This document shows, in pieces, positions 7,232-15,918 of a stretch of 52,696 nucleotides of DNA (within the stretch, counting starts at the first letter, position 1; each line of letters begins with the position of its first letter). Origin of the DNA: an uncultured Prevotella sp. (GTDB lineage Bacteria > Bacteroidota > Bacteroidia > Bacteroidales > Bacteroidaceae). Below the pieces are notes generated by a model. The model did no database searches. It was not told the DNA's origin and saw only the letters and a list, made by a program, of their open reading frames with translations. Location: positions 1-52,696 of the forward strand of contig ONYS01000016.1 of NCBI GenBank assembly GCA_900322095.1. Direction: 5' to 3'. Position numbers and translations under genes: made by a program.

Positions 7232-7867
7232 ATGAAAGAGATTAATGTTACAGGTCAGAAGCGTACAGACCTTGGAAAGAAAGCTTCTAGAGCATTGCGT
7301 AAGGAGGGACTCGTTCCCTGCAACCTGTATGGTGAGAAGAAAGATGAGAACGGCAAGCCCGTTGCTATGGCTTTCGCCATTCCTATGAGCGAGCTTCGCA
7401 AGCTTGTCTACACTCCCCACATCTATGTGATCAACCTCGACATCGACGGCGAGCATCACACAGCTATCCTGAAGGAACTGCAGTTCCACCCCGTGAGCGA
7501 CGCGCTGCTGCACGTTGACTTCTATGAGGTGAACGATACCAAGCCTATCACCATCGGCATCCCTGTGAAGCTCGTTGGTCTGGCTCAGGGTGTTCGCGAC
7601 GGTGGTCGTATGAACCTCTCTATCCGCAAGATCAATGTCACCGCTCCCTACCAGCAGATTCCCGAGCACCTCGATATCGACGTTACCAGCTTGAAGCTTG
7701 GCAAGAGCATCAAGGTTGGTCAGCTCTCATTCGAAGGTCTTGAGCTCGCCACTCCGAAGGATGTCGTCGTCTGCTCTGTGAAGATGACCCGTCAGGCTGC
7801 CACAGCTGCCGCAACCACCGAAGATGCTGATGCTGCTGCAACCGACACTGCCGCCGCAGCTGAGTAA
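7232..7867 (+). CDS. rplY: 50S ribosomal protein L25 (Ctc-type)
   Basis: Ribosomal protein of 211 aa that binds 5S rRNA. The N-terminal L25 domain (about 1-95) has the family patterns RTDLGKKASRALRKEGLVPCNLYG and HPVSDALLHVDFYEV. The C-terminal TL5/Ctc beta domain (about 100-190) has IPVKLVGLAQGVRDGG and IPEHLDIDVTSLKLGKSI. An Ala/Thr-rich acidic tail ends the protein. It is preceded by a consensus promoter and followed by pth after 2 bases, an order common in bacteria. As a highly expressed gene it probably drives the pth-S4-purN unit. Confidence 0.95.
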   Translation: MKEINVTGQKRTDLGKKASRALRKEGLVPCNLYGEKKDENGKPVAMAFAIPMSELRKLVYTPHIYVINLDIDGEHHTAILKELQFHPVSDALLHVDFYEVNDTKPITIGIPVKLVGLAQGVRDGGRMNLSIRKINVTAPYQQIPEHLDIDVTSLKLGKSIKVGQLSFEGLELATPKDVVVCSVKMTRQAATAAATTEDADAAATDTAAAAE

Positions 7868-7869
7868 TT

Positions 7870-8442
7870 ATGGACAAGTTTTTGATTTGTGGGTTGGGAA
7901 ACCCTGGTGACGAATACGCCGGAACCCGCCACAATACAGGATTTATGGTATTGGACGCTTTTGCAAAGGCGTCCAATATTCATTTTGAGGACAAGCGTTA
8001 CGGCTTCATTGCCCAAACGAGCATCCGTGGCCGTAAGGTGTTCCTGCTGAAGCCGACGACCTTCATGAACCTCAGCGGCAACGCTGTGCGCTACTGGCTC
8101 GACAAGGAAAACATCGACCAAAGCCGGCTGCTCGTCATCAGCGACGACGTGGCTTTGCCCTTGGGCGCTTTCAGGCTGCGCAAGTCGGGAAGCAATGGAG
8201 GCCACAACGGCTTGGGCCACATCATTCAGCTCATCGGCGAGAACTTCGCCCGACTCAGGGTGGGAATAGGCAACACCTACCCGCGTGGCGGACAGATCGA
8301 CTGGGTGCTGGGCCACTACAGCGAAGAGGACATGAAGACGCTCCAGCCCACGCTTGAGCTTGGCGGCGAGATCATTGAGAGCTTCGTGCTTCAGGGCATT
8401 GACGCCACCATGAACCAGTACAACAAATTAGGAAAGAAATAA
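7870..8442 (+). CDS. pth: Peptidyl-tRNA hydrolase
   Basis: Enzyme of 190 aa that releases peptidyl-tRNAs stalled off ribosomes. Catalytic and substrate residues are in place: Asn11 in GLGNPG, His21 in TRHNTGF, Asn67 in FMNLSG and Asp92 in ISDDVALPLG. The glycine-rich stretch SGSNGGHNGLGHI follows. Two bases separate it from rplY. Its stop overlaps the next gene's start (TAATG at 8440-8444), so translation is probably coupled. Length is normal. Confidence 0.96.
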   Translation: MDKFLICGLGNPGDEYAGTRHNTGFMVLDAFAKASNIHFEDKRYGFIAQTSIRGRKVFLLKPTTFMNLSGNAVRYWLDKENIDQSRLLVISDDVALPLGAFRLRKSGSNGGHNGLGHIIQLIGENFARLRVGIGNTYPRGGQIDWVLGHYSEEDMKTLQPTLELGGEIIESFVLQGIDATMNQYNKLGKK

Positions 8443-8864
8443 TGGCAGACAGCGCAAGAATAGACAGATGGCTTTGGGCCGCACGCGTATTCAAGACGCG
8501 CAGCATCGCCGCTGACGCCTGCAAGAACGGCAGGGTGACCATCGGCGGCGTCAACGTGAAGCCTTCCCATGTGATCAAGCGGGGAGAAGTGATCAACGTG
8601 AAGAAACCGCCCATCACTTATTCTTTCCGCGTCATAGACTGCATTGAACAGCGTGTGGGCGCAAAGCTCCTCCCGCAAGTATACGAGAACGTCACCGCCC
8701 CGCAGCAATACGAACTGCTGGAGATGAGCCGCATTAGCGGTTTCATCAACAGGGCACGTGGCACAGGCCGCCCCACGAAGAAAGAGCGGCGTGCACTCGA
8801 CGCCTTCATCGAGCCCGCCATGTTCGGCTTCGATGATGACGACGACAGCGAAGAGGAGGAGTAA
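8442..8864 (+). CDS. S4-domain RNA-binding protein (RqcP/Hsp15-like)
   Basis: Protein of 140 aa with an N-terminal S4 domain at about residues 5-65 (RIDRWLWAARVFKTRSIAADAC, GRVTIGGVNVKPSHVIKRGE). The C-terminal part is helical and ends in an acidic run (FGFDDDDDSEEEE). Relatives are Hsp15 (HslR), which binds 50S subunits carrying nascent chains, and RqcP of the bacterial ribosome quality-control pathway. Sharing an operon with pth, which also clears stalled peptidyl-tRNA, supports a ribosome-rescue role. That is inference; the exact subfamily cannot be settled by eye. Confidence 0.85.
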   Translation: MADSARIDRWLWAARVFKTRSIAADACKNGRVTIGGVNVKPSHVIKRGEVINVKKPPITYSFRVIDCIEQRVGAKLLPQVYENVTAPQQYELLEMSRISGFINRARGTGRPTKKERRALDAFIEPAMFGFDDDDDSEEEE

Positions 8865-8869
8865 GGCCT

Positions 8870-9439
8870 ATGCATCACTTGGCTATTTTTGTCTCAGGCA
8901 ACGGCAGCAACTGCGAGAACATCATCCGCTATTTTGCCGACAAGAAGTCGGCCGATGTCCGCTTGGTGGTGAGCAACCGGGCCGACGCCTTCGCTTTGGT
9001 ACGCGCCCAGCGGTTGGGCGTGGAGACGACGGTGGTGAACCGGCAGGAATTCAACGCCCCGAACGTCATGCTTCCGCTCCTTCAGCGCCACGATGTCGAC
9101 TTCATCGTGCTGGCGGGTTTCCTGCTCTTCATTCCCGACTACATGATAGAGGCCTACCCTCACCGCATGATCAACCTCCACCCTGCCCTACTGCCCAAGT
9201 TCGGCGGAAAGGGAATGTGGGGCCACCATGTACACGAGGCTGTGAAAGCTGCAGGCGAGAGTGAGACGGGAATGACCGTCCACTGGGTGTCCAAAGAGAT
9301 AGACGGCGGCGAGATTATCGCCCAATTCCGAACGCCCATTCTTCCCTCTGACACGGCCGACGACATAGCCGCCAAAGAGCATCAGCTCGAGATGAAATAC
9401 TTTCCTGAAGTAATCGAAAAAACGCTGGAACGACTTTAG
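8870..9439 (+). CDS. purN: Phosphoribosylglycinamide formyltransferase
   Basis: GAR transformylase of 189 aa that uses 10-formyl-tetrahydrofolate in the third step of purine synthesis. The phosphate-binding start VSGNGSNCENI is at residues 8-18. The catalytic triad is Asn102 and His104 in INLHPALLPKFGGKG and Asp145 in SKEIDGGEII. Five bases separate it from the S4 gene. Its last codons form the left arm of the terminator at 9417-9459, so CDS and terminator overlap. Length is typical for Bacteroidetes PurN. Confidence 0.95.
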   Translation: MHHLAIFVSGNGSNCENIIRYFADKKSADVRLVVSNRADAFALVRAQRLGVETTVVNRQEFNAPNVMLPLLQRHDVDFIVLAGFLLFIPDYMIEAYPHRMINLHPALLPKFGGKGMWGHHVHEAVKAAGESETGMTVHWVSKEIDGGEIIAQFRTPILPSDTADDIAAKEHQLEMKYFPEVIEKTLERL

Positions 9440-9459
9440 AAGTTGTTCCAGCGTTTTTT
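9417..9459 (+). terminator. Intrinsic terminator overlapping the purN stop
   Basis: AAAAAACGCTGGAAC (9417-9431) pairs perfectly with GTTCCAGCGTTTTTT (9445-9459), giving a 15-bp stem and T tail. The purN stop codon lies in the loop. The symmetric A/T ends also make it usable from the minus strand. Confidence 0.85.
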
Positions 9460-9485
9460 CTGTTCTATATTCTGTCAAATCCACT

Positions 9486-12449
9486 TTATATTCCGCCAAA
9501 TCCACCGAAGTGTCCTCTTGGACCGGGACCAGGACCACCTGGACCAGGACCGCGCATACCGGGATGATTGAAGTCGGGACGGCCATTGCGCATGTTGTCT
9601 CTGGCTTCCTTACCACCAAACAGGTTCAGACGATAGATGGCATGCACCATCACGTAGCTGTTGATGGCATTGTATTCCGTATCGCTGCGCTGCATGGCCG
9701 AGATGGTGCGCGAGAAGTTGCTCTGCTTGTTGAGCAGGTCGTAGAGCTGAACGCTCAGCGTCAGCGGCTTACCGCGGAGGAAGCTCTGCGAGAGCTGCAC
9801 GTTCCATATCAGCTCGTTGGTGTTGAGCGACGCATCCGAATAACCACGACGGCTGTTCTCATGAATATCTGTCGAGAGAGCTGTCCCCCAAGGCGCCGTC
9901 ATGCTGAGGTTGACTCCGTAGGCGAACTGCCACACGTCGCTATTGCTTGTAGTTTGCAGGTCGTTGCGTGAGTGGCGATAAGTAAGATTGCCGTCGAGCT
10001 CAACCTCCAACCACGTGTTGCGATAGCTGCCAGCCAGACGTTCGTTGACGGTGAAATCGCGGGTGTTGTTCTTCTGTGCCGTTGCGCTGCGGTCGAGGTT
10101 GACATAGCCCACATAGTTCTGATAGCCCAGCATGGTTCCGGTGTTGACGTTCCAGTAGCCGGCAGAGTCGAGCGCTGTGTTGAACATCAGTCCTCCGTCG
10201 ACGTTCCATTGACCGTTGATATTCTGCGGCTGCGAAGTGCGTCCGCCGGTCGTCGGGTCGTAGGTCACCATATTGCTGATGCTGTTGCTCGTGGTGTTGA
10301 ATCCCATCCATGTGGCCCACACCTGCTGGTAGTGGTTCACATTGTTATTGTTGTAGAACAGGCGCAGCGACTGGGTGAAGGCGGGCTTCAAGCCAGGATT
10401 ACCCTTGGTGATGTTGAGCGGGTCACTATCGTCGGTGATGTCGAGCAGGTCGGTCATTGAAGGCTGCGTCGTAGTGCCACGGTAGTTGATGCGCAGGTTG
10501 CTCTGCTTGGAGAAGCGGTAGTGGAAATCCAGTGTCGGCGAGAAGTTGGTCACGTGGCGCACGGTGTCGACCTTCACGCCCTGATAGTCCTGCATGAACT
10601 TCGTCATCTGCGGCTTCACCATCACGCCCACGTTGAAGTTGAACTTAGGTTTCACCATGCGGAACATCACTTCCAGGTCGTGGGTGTAGGTCTTGTATTG
10701 CGCATAGCGGCTCAGCGACTGTTCGTAGTAGCTGTCGAGAGGATTGGTGAGGGTGTTGAGATAGTTGTCCCACGTGCGGTATTTCGGCGTGAGGGCATCG
10801 AAATAGTTCTCGCCAAGATTGGAGAAGTCGTAAGTCGACCGCTCGCTCTTGTTGTAGCCATATTCGAAACCATAGATAAACTGCAGGAAGGTGTACTTCC
10901 ACAACGGCTCAGAATAGGTCAGCTCCACCGAGTAGTTCCAGTTCTTCGTCGGGGTGAGGTTGTAGCGGTTGGTCTGATAAGTGGAGTCCTGCCCCAGCAC
11001 GTTACGCAAGAGGAAGAGATGTACATTGTTGGTCGAGAGGGCTGTATTCTTCGTATCTGTATAGCTGGCCTCGGAGACGAGGGTGATGTTGCGTCCCGAC
11101 TGGCTGAGCTTGCGGTTGATCTGCAAGCGGCCTCCCACCGTTTTCGACTCGCTGTAGCTCATGCTCATCTGCTTGCGCATGTTCACCATGAGCGAATCCT
11201 CATTGAGCAGGGCAATGCTTTGGTCTGAAAGAGGATTGTCAACATACTTATAAGGATCGTCGTTGTAGCTGGCGCTTTGTCCGAGCGAGAGTCCATCTTT
11301 CTTGGTCCAGCTTACGCGCGGACGGAAAAGAATATTGGTCAGCGTGTCGGGCGTCCACTCTATACGGAAGCGAGCATTCCATCGGTTCTCCCTTGTGTAG
11401 CTCTGTGAGTTGCTGTTTGAGAAGGCACCCACAGAGGATATGTAATTCTCAGTGGAAGAAGTCGAATGCGTATCGTTGTCGCTGTGGTTCCATCTCACCA
11501 TTCCGTTCACCTTCAGCTTTCCCTTGTCTTCATAGTTCACGTTCACACCCGTCATCTTGGCCGCCGTGAGTCCGGTGCGGCCACGGCCGAACATGCCGCC
11601 ACGGCCGCCGAAGCCCATATCGTTGACGTTGTTGAAGTTGCCGAAGCCCATTACGCGCCACTTATCTTTAAAGTAGGCAGCCATAATCTTTTCCGAATAT
11701 CGGCTCTTGCTGCCTATACCCAGATCGATGTTAGAAAACATACCCTTGTTCATTCCCTTCTTCAATCCGAAGTCGAGAACAGTCTCTTCGTTGCCATCGT
11801 CAATACCGGTGACGCGTGTCAGGTCGCTCTTCTGGTCGTAGGCCTTCACGGTCTGCACGATGCTTGTGGGGAGATTCTTGAGTGTAGTCTTCGTGTCGTC
11901 GGTAAAGAATTCCTTACCGTCAACAAGAATTTTCTTCACCTCCTTGCCGTTGATGGTGATCTTTCCGTCGTCGTCGACCTGAGCTCCAGGCAGACGCTTC
12001 ACGAGTTCCTCTATCGTAGAACCCTCCGGTGTACGGTAGGCAGAACTGTTATAGACAAAGGTATCCGCCTTCATGGTCACCTTCAATGCCTGTGCCGTGA
12101 CGACGGCCCCTTTCAGCATGACAGTCTCGCCGTTCATCACGACATTGCCCATATCGAGGTCTTGATGGTCACTGATTTTCAGTCGCTTCAAGGTTTTCTC
12201 ATAGCCAACGCCTGTAAAGCGAATCAGGTAATTGCCATTCTCGGGAGCCTGAAGGGTGAAAGTACCGTCGTCCTTTGTCGTCATACCGCCGACAAAGGTT
12301 GAGTCTTGCTTCAGCAGCTGCACGGTTATATAAGGTATAGGTTCCTTAGTGTCGCGGTCTACAAGCACACCTTTCACCGTTCGCGTTTGTGCCAACACAC
12401 CAGTCACCGACACAAGAGCGAAGAGCAGGGTGAATAAAAATTTTTTCAT
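9486..12449 (-). CDS. Outer membrane beta-barrel protein with CarboxypepD_reg-like and plug domains
   Basis: Protein of 987 aa. A signal peptide (MKKFLFTLLFALVSVTGVLAQ) is followed by a CarboxypepD_reg-like domain at about 22-110 (VKGVLVDRDTKEPIPYITV, YLIRFTGVGYEKTLKRL). A TonB-receptor plug-like domain (about 135-245) has PEGSTIEELVKRLPGAQVDDDGKITINGKEVKKILVDG. The rest is a long barrel with alternating aromatic strands, of the OMP_b-brl_3 type. The extreme C-terminus is Gly/Pro-rich rather than a terminal aromatic strand. No SusD-like partner is adjacent, so the ligand is unknown. The ATG at 12449 is chosen because the signal peptide starts there; a TTG at 12491 adds no sensible sequence. 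Confidence 0.85.
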   Translation of the reverse strand: MKKFLFTLLFALVSVTGVLAQTRTVKGVLVDRDTKEPIPYITVQLLKQDSTFVGGMTTKDDGTFTLQAPENGNYLIRFTGVGYEKTLKRLKISDHQDLDMGNVVMNGETVMLKGAVVTAQALKVTMKADTFVYNSSAYRTPEGSTIEELVKRLPGAQVDDDGKITINGKEVKKILVDGKEFFTDDTKTTLKNLPTSIVQTVKAYDQKSDLTRVTGIDDGNEETVLDFGLKKGMNKGMFSNIDLGIGSKSRYSEKIMAAYFKDKWRVMGFGNFNNVNDMGFGGRGGMFGRGRTGLTAAKMTGVNVNYEDKGKLKVNGMVRWNHSDNDTHSTSSTENYISSVGAFSNSNSQSYTRENRWNARFRIEWTPDTLTNILFRPRVSWTKKDGLSLGQSASYNDDPYKYVDNPLSDQSIALLNEDSLMVNMRKQMSMSYSESKTVGGRLQINRKLSQSGRNITLVSEASYTDTKNTALSTNNVHLFLLRNVLGQDSTYQTNRYNLTPTKNWNYSVELTYSEPLWKYTFLQFIYGFEYGYNKSERSTYDFSNLGENYFDALTPKYRTWDNYLNTLTNPLDSYYEQSLSRYAQYKTYTHDLEVMFRMVKPKFNFNVGVMVKPQMTKFMQDYQGVKVDTVRHVTNFSPTLDFHYRFSKQSNLRINYRGTTTQPSMTDLLDITDDSDPLNITKGNPGLKPAFTQSLRLFYNNNNVNHYQQVWATWMGFNTTSNSISNMVTYDPTTGGRTSQPQNINGQWNVDGGLMFNTALDSAGYWNVNTGTMLGYQNYVGYVNLDRSATAQKNNTRDFTVNERLAGSYRNTWLEVELDGNLTYRHSRNDLQTTSNSDVWQFAYGVNLSMTAPWGTALSTDIHENSRRGYSDASLNTNELIWNVQLSQSFLRGKPLTLSVQLYDLLNKQSNFSRTISAMQRSDTEYNAINSYVMVHAIYRLNLFGGKEARDNMRNGRPDFNHPGMRGPGPGGPGPGPRGHFGGFGGI

Positions 12450-12793
12450 CTGTTTGTTTTTTGAATACGTCTTTATGACGAAATCCCGCAATATTCGTTT
12501 AATCTTCTATCCTGCTTTTTGACGGTCTCTTCAACAAACCACGGTTTTCTACCAGTCTATCAGTTGTTTTCAAAAGCCAACGACTGTAGTTCTCCATGGG
12601 GCCTGCACTATCGTGGGGTTAAGAATAGGGTAAGCGGAAAATCTGCGGATGAAAAACAACACAAGAACAAATGCACACCTGCAGGGAGGAATGAGCAATT
12701 TTTGAGTCTGGAGTCTTAAATTGTTTTAATTTACAAGTCAATTAACCGCACAACAGCTAAATTATTGCTAAATTTGTAAGAAACGTATATGTT
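12450..12793. other. Divergent intergenic region (barrel gene / aroB)
   Basis: Apart from the aroB promoter box at 12769-12776, I see no gene, repeat or clear structure. No convincing minus-strand promoter for the barrel gene is visible. Confidence 0.5.
12769..12776 (+). promoter_or_regulatory. -7 box for aroB
   Basis: TAAATTTG (TAnnTTTG) lies 17 bases before the aroB ATG at 12794, giving a short leader of about 12 nt. Confidence 0.6.
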
Positions 12794-13846
12794 ATGGAGC
12801 AGAAGATTATAAATACCAATAGCCTGGAATTGACCCTCACCGAGGCCATCTCAGAATGTGAGCACGAATCCATTTTTATCCTCACCGACGACAATACAGA
12901 GAAATTCTGCTGGCCATCCATCAGCGATTTCCTTGTGCTGCGCAATGCCACCGTCATCAAGATTCCGTCGGGCGACAGCCATAAAGACATCCAATCGCTG
13001 ATGCATGTCTGGGAACAGCTTGAAGCCGGCCATGCCACCCGTCATTCCCTGCTCATCAATCTTGGAGGAGGAATGGTGACCGACCTAGGCGGTTTTGCCG
13101 CATCCACCTTCAAGCGCGGCATCGACTTCATCAACATCCCGACAACGCTGCTCGCAATGGTCGACGCCAGCGTGGGCGGAAAGACAGGCATCAACTTCAA
13201 CGGTCTGAAAAACGAAGTGGGCGTATTCAACAATGCCCACTGCGTCATCTTCAACACCCCATTCCTGAAGACGCTTGACCAGAAGAATCTCCTGTCGGGT
13301 TATGCCGAAATGCTCAAGCACGGACTCATCGACACGGAAAAGACCTGGGCCGAAATGTTGAATTTCGACCTCTCCAATCCCAATTGGGAGGCGCTCTCGA
13401 AGCTGGTGATGAAGTCTGTAAAGGTGAAGCAGCGCATCGTCAAGTCCGACCCGAAGGAACACGGACTGCGCAAGGCGCTCAACTTGGGCCATACGTTTGG
13501 TCATGCTTTCGAGGAATTCTCTTTGAAGCACGACTCCGACCCCATCCTTCACGGCTACGCTGTGGCCTACGGTCTCGTGGCCGAGCTCTATCTCTCATCG
13601 GTGAGATTCCAATTCCCGGCCGACCAGTTGCGCCAGACGGTCAACTTTATCCGCGAGTATTACGGAATGCTATCCTTCACTTGCGACAACTACGATGAGC
13701 TCATCGACTTCATGCGCCACGACAAGAAGAATCACGACGGACAAATCATCACCACCCTATTGGCTGGCATTGGACGTCTGCGTCTCGACCAGAGCGTGAG
13801 CGAGGAGGAAATCAAAGAGGCCCTCGACTTCTGCCGCGAAGGATAA
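12794..13846 (+). CDS. aroB: 3-dehydroquinate synthase
   Basis: Cytoplasmic NAD- and metal-dependent enzyme of 350 aa that converts DAHP to 3-dehydroquinate in the shikimate pathway. The NAD-binding loop GGGMVTDLGGF is at residues 91-101. The phosphate/substrate region TTLLAMVDASVGGKTGIN is at 117-134. Likely metal ligands are Glu172 (GYAEMLKHGL), His233 (LNLGHTFGH) and His252 (LHGYAVAYG). It is a single gene with its own promoter, facing a convergent DUF4421 gene 11 bases after its stop. Length is normal for the family. Confidence 0.95.
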   Translation: MEQKIINTNSLELTLTEAISECEHESIFILTDDNTEKFCWPSISDFLVLRNATVIKIPSGDSHKDIQSLMHVWEQLEAGHATRHSLLINLGGGMVTDLGGFAASTFKRGIDFINIPTTLLAMVDASVGGKTGINFNGLKNEVGVFNNAHCVIFNTPFLKTLDQKNLLSGYAEMLKHGLIDTEKTWAEMLNFDLSNPNWEALSKLVMKSVKVKQRIVKSDPKEHGLRKALNLGHTFGHAFEEFSLKHDSDPILHGYAVAYGLVAELYLSSVRFQFPADQLRQTVNFIREYYGMLSFTCDNYDELIDFMRHDKKNHDGQIITTLLAGIGRLRLDQSVSEEEIKEALDFCREG

Positions 13847-13857
13847 AGGGAGAACGC

Positions 13858-15129
13858 TCAGAAGCGGAATCCATAAAAAAGACGCAGGCGGAATTTCTCC
13901 CGGTTGACGTAGAGTTTGTCGCGGTCGCCCGTGGGCGAAGTGTTGTAGACCATGGTCAGTCCCACGAACTTGTTGCGCCAGGAGTATACGGCTGCCCCAC
14001 GGCCGGTAATGATGACGCTGGGAAAGTGGTAGCCCATATCCACTCTGCTGCCGCCAGCCGTGATCTTCGACTTGATGAGAACGTCCATCGTGGGCAGTGT
14101 CGAGAGATGGAACAGCCAATGGCGGCCCAGCACCAGATTGTAGCCGTAGCCTACACCGATGCCCAATTCAACGATGCGCAGCCGTGCGTTGCTGCCAGTT
14201 TGAAGATAGTTGGCTACATCAGTCTGCTGACCGTCAAAGCTCAGCCCGACCATCACGCTCCCCGCACTGCTCCGCTGAACATAGCTCTGGCTGAAGGCAG
14301 CGGGAAACGAGAATCGTCTGTGGTTGAAGACGTAATAACCGTTAAGGTTGACGGCCTGCTGTTTTACCTGACCTTTCTTTATATAAGAGATAATGTTGCC
14401 CGAAGTGGCATGCCCCCGATAAGTTTTTGAGGAAAGATAGACCACGTCGAAGCCGAAAGCATTGCTGTAGGAGTTGAGATTGAATTCATTGTCTTTGCTT
14501 CGGCCCGCAAGTTTGGCGGGATTGATGGCAACTCCCGCAGCAATGCCAAGATAGGCCACGGCAACACTCATCGTGCCCCGGTAGTCGGCCTTGAGTTTAC
14601 CGTTGAAGGGCGTACCGTCGTCAGAGCCCTCAAACTTGAGCATCGCTCCCGAGAGATTTCCCCGCAACTTGATGGTCCAGCGCCCGTCGGGCCTGGCTAT
14701 ATAGAGTGTGTCGAAGTTAGCACGCTTATACCTCTCTTGCAGCAGTTGATCGCCATGATGGAGCCGGCGGTCAACCTTTTGCAGGCGACGGTGCAATCGC
14801 TCAAATTTTGCAGAGTCGATTTCTCCCCTATTCATTTTGGCGCGCAGAATGCTGTCGCCCCACTGCAGCAGCCGTCCCTCGTCGGCAGCCTTTCGCATCT
14901 CCAGCCTGAGACTGTCGGCCAAGGCAAGCCGACGGGCAATGCGTGAGCTATGGCGGGGAGTGGCTGTCTGTGCCTGAACGCCAAGACCACTATTCAAGAC
15001 AAGAACCGCCACAATCAAAACCGCTCTCCATAAGCCTGTGACAGGGAGATTCCTTATATTATCGGAATCCAGCCTCATACGACTATGGAAAAATTTGCTC
15101 TTAGGGCAGAAAAACACTCTATTACTCAT
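13858..15129 (-). CDS. DUF4421 family outer-membrane-type protein
   Basis: Exported protein of 423 aa with an N-terminal hydrophobic segment (LWRAVLIVAVLVLNSGLGVQAQ) and an Arg/Leu-rich helical region (about 60-135). A beta-rich DUF4421 region follows (about 140-423) with strands such as WTIKLRGNLSGAMLKF, FGFDVVYLSS and RLRIVELGIGVGYGYNLVLG, ending in the aromatic strand RLRLFYGFRF as barrels do. Function is unknown. The promoter box at 15147-15154 favours the ATG at 15129, giving a leader of about 12 nt. An ATG at 15078 would give a more usual signal peptide length. Confidence 0.75.
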   Translation of the reverse strand: MSNRVFFCPKSKFFHSRMRLDSDNIRNLPVTGLWRAVLIVAVLVLNSGLGVQAQTATPRHSSRIARRLALADSLRLEMRKAADEGRLLQWGDSILRAKMNRGEIDSAKFERLHRRLQKVDRRLHHGDQLLQERYKRANFDTLYIARPDGRWTIKLRGNLSGAMLKFEGSDDGTPFNGKLKADYRGTMSVAVAYLGIAAGVAINPAKLAGRSKDNEFNLNSYSNAFGFDVVYLSSKTYRGHATSGNIISYIKKGQVKQQAVNLNGYYVFNHRRFSFPAAFSQSYVQRSSAGSVMVGLSFDGQQTDVANYLQTGSNARLRIVELGIGVGYGYNLVLGRHWLFHLSTLPTMDVLIKSKITAGGSRVDMGYHFPSVIITGRGAAVYSWRNKFVGLTMVYNTSPTGDRDKLYVNREKFRLRLFYGFRF

Positions 15130-15146
15130 GGCTTTAGTTTTTAGCG

Positions 15147-15154
15147 CAAAATTA
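15147..15154 (-). promoter_or_regulatory. -7 box for the DUF4421 gene
   Basis: The minus strand reads TAATTTTG, 18 bases before the ATG at 15129. Confidence 0.55.
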
Positions 15155-15360
15155 CAAAAAAGCCGCTATATTGCTTCAGAAGCTGTAGATATTTTCCGTA
15201 CCACATCATTATTTTATCTGACAGAGACTTATGTAAAGCTGCAACTAACCCCGCATGAGCCTACCTACGAAGTGGATTGCGTTAATCACAAAGCTTTGTT
15301 GAGGTTTGTTATAGCCTCTATATCAATCCACAGTTAGCCAGAATACCGATAACTGATGGT

Positions 15361-15470
15361 TGCTGACAGCTGTCGACAGATCTGCTGACAGCTGTCGACA
15401 GATCTGCTGACAGCTGTCAGCAGATCTGCTCTCAACTGTCAGCAGATCTGCTCTCAATTGTCAGCATGAA
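15361..15470. repeat. 22-bp tandem repeat array B (5 units)
   Basis: Units begin at 15361, 15383, 15405, 15427 and 15449. Each starts TGCTSWCA-like and carries overlapping palindromes: GACAGCTGTC, CTGTCGACAG and CAGATCTG. Unit 3 holds the perfect 16-bp palindrome GCTGACAGCTGTCAGC. The last two units diverge (GCTCTCAACTGTCAGC). It lies between divergent genes and is related in sequence to array D at 44688. The remaining bases of 15155-15620 show no gene. Confidence 0.9.
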
Positions 15471-15620
15471 TACTTACTTGATAGTCGGCAGGCCACAATA
15501 TACCCGATAGCAGACGGAAACTCAACAGATACCTTCCCAAAACACGGATATTATCCCGTACGCCCCAAAACCTCTACGCTCCGTCCGCTTGTGGCCGACT
15601 GACGAATGAACTATAACTTA

Positions 15621-15813
15621 GGCTGGTTCTAAAAATTAGGTTTATGGAACTTACAGAGAATGGTATAAAGTTGTTTCGGTCGTCTTCTGCATCTGTCGGT
15701 CTCAAAACGTCAAGTCTCATCGGTCGTGTAGCCCGCTACACTCCCTCTTCAACTTACGCTTTGATCTCCGACATCTTGCAGAATCCGCCACGACCTAATT
15801 TATAGAACCAGCC
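15621..15813. mobile_element. 193-bp miniature inverted-repeat element
   Basis: The left end GGCTGGTTCTAAAAATTAGG (from 15621) and the right end CCTAATTTATAGAACCAGCC (to 15813) are inverted repeats with one mismatch. They are flanked by TTA on both sides (15618-15620 and 15814-15816), consistent with a 3-base target duplication of the TNA type used by some IS5-related elements. No transposase is encoded. Inside are a small GTGTAG/CTACAC hairpin and a 53-codon open frame (15644-15805) that I do not regard as a gene. Confidence 0.8.
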
Positions 15814-15883
15814 TTAAATGTTTCACAATAGCCATACATCACGATTAATTGGCACTGGGCGTTTGAAATCTAAAAAATTATTG

Positions 15884-15891
15884 TATTTTTG
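15884..15891 (+). promoter_or_regulatory. -7 box for the DUF3943 gene
   Basis: TATTTTTG lies 28 bases before the ATG at 15919. Confidence 0.6.
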
Positions 15892-15918
15892 CAAATAAAA
15901 ACAAAGACATCACCGCTT

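Noticed and set aside
15644-15805. 53-codon open frame inside the 193-bp element
   Set aside because: It lies between the inverted ends of a non-autonomous element, shows no transposase motif and looks like chance coding in a conserved repeat.
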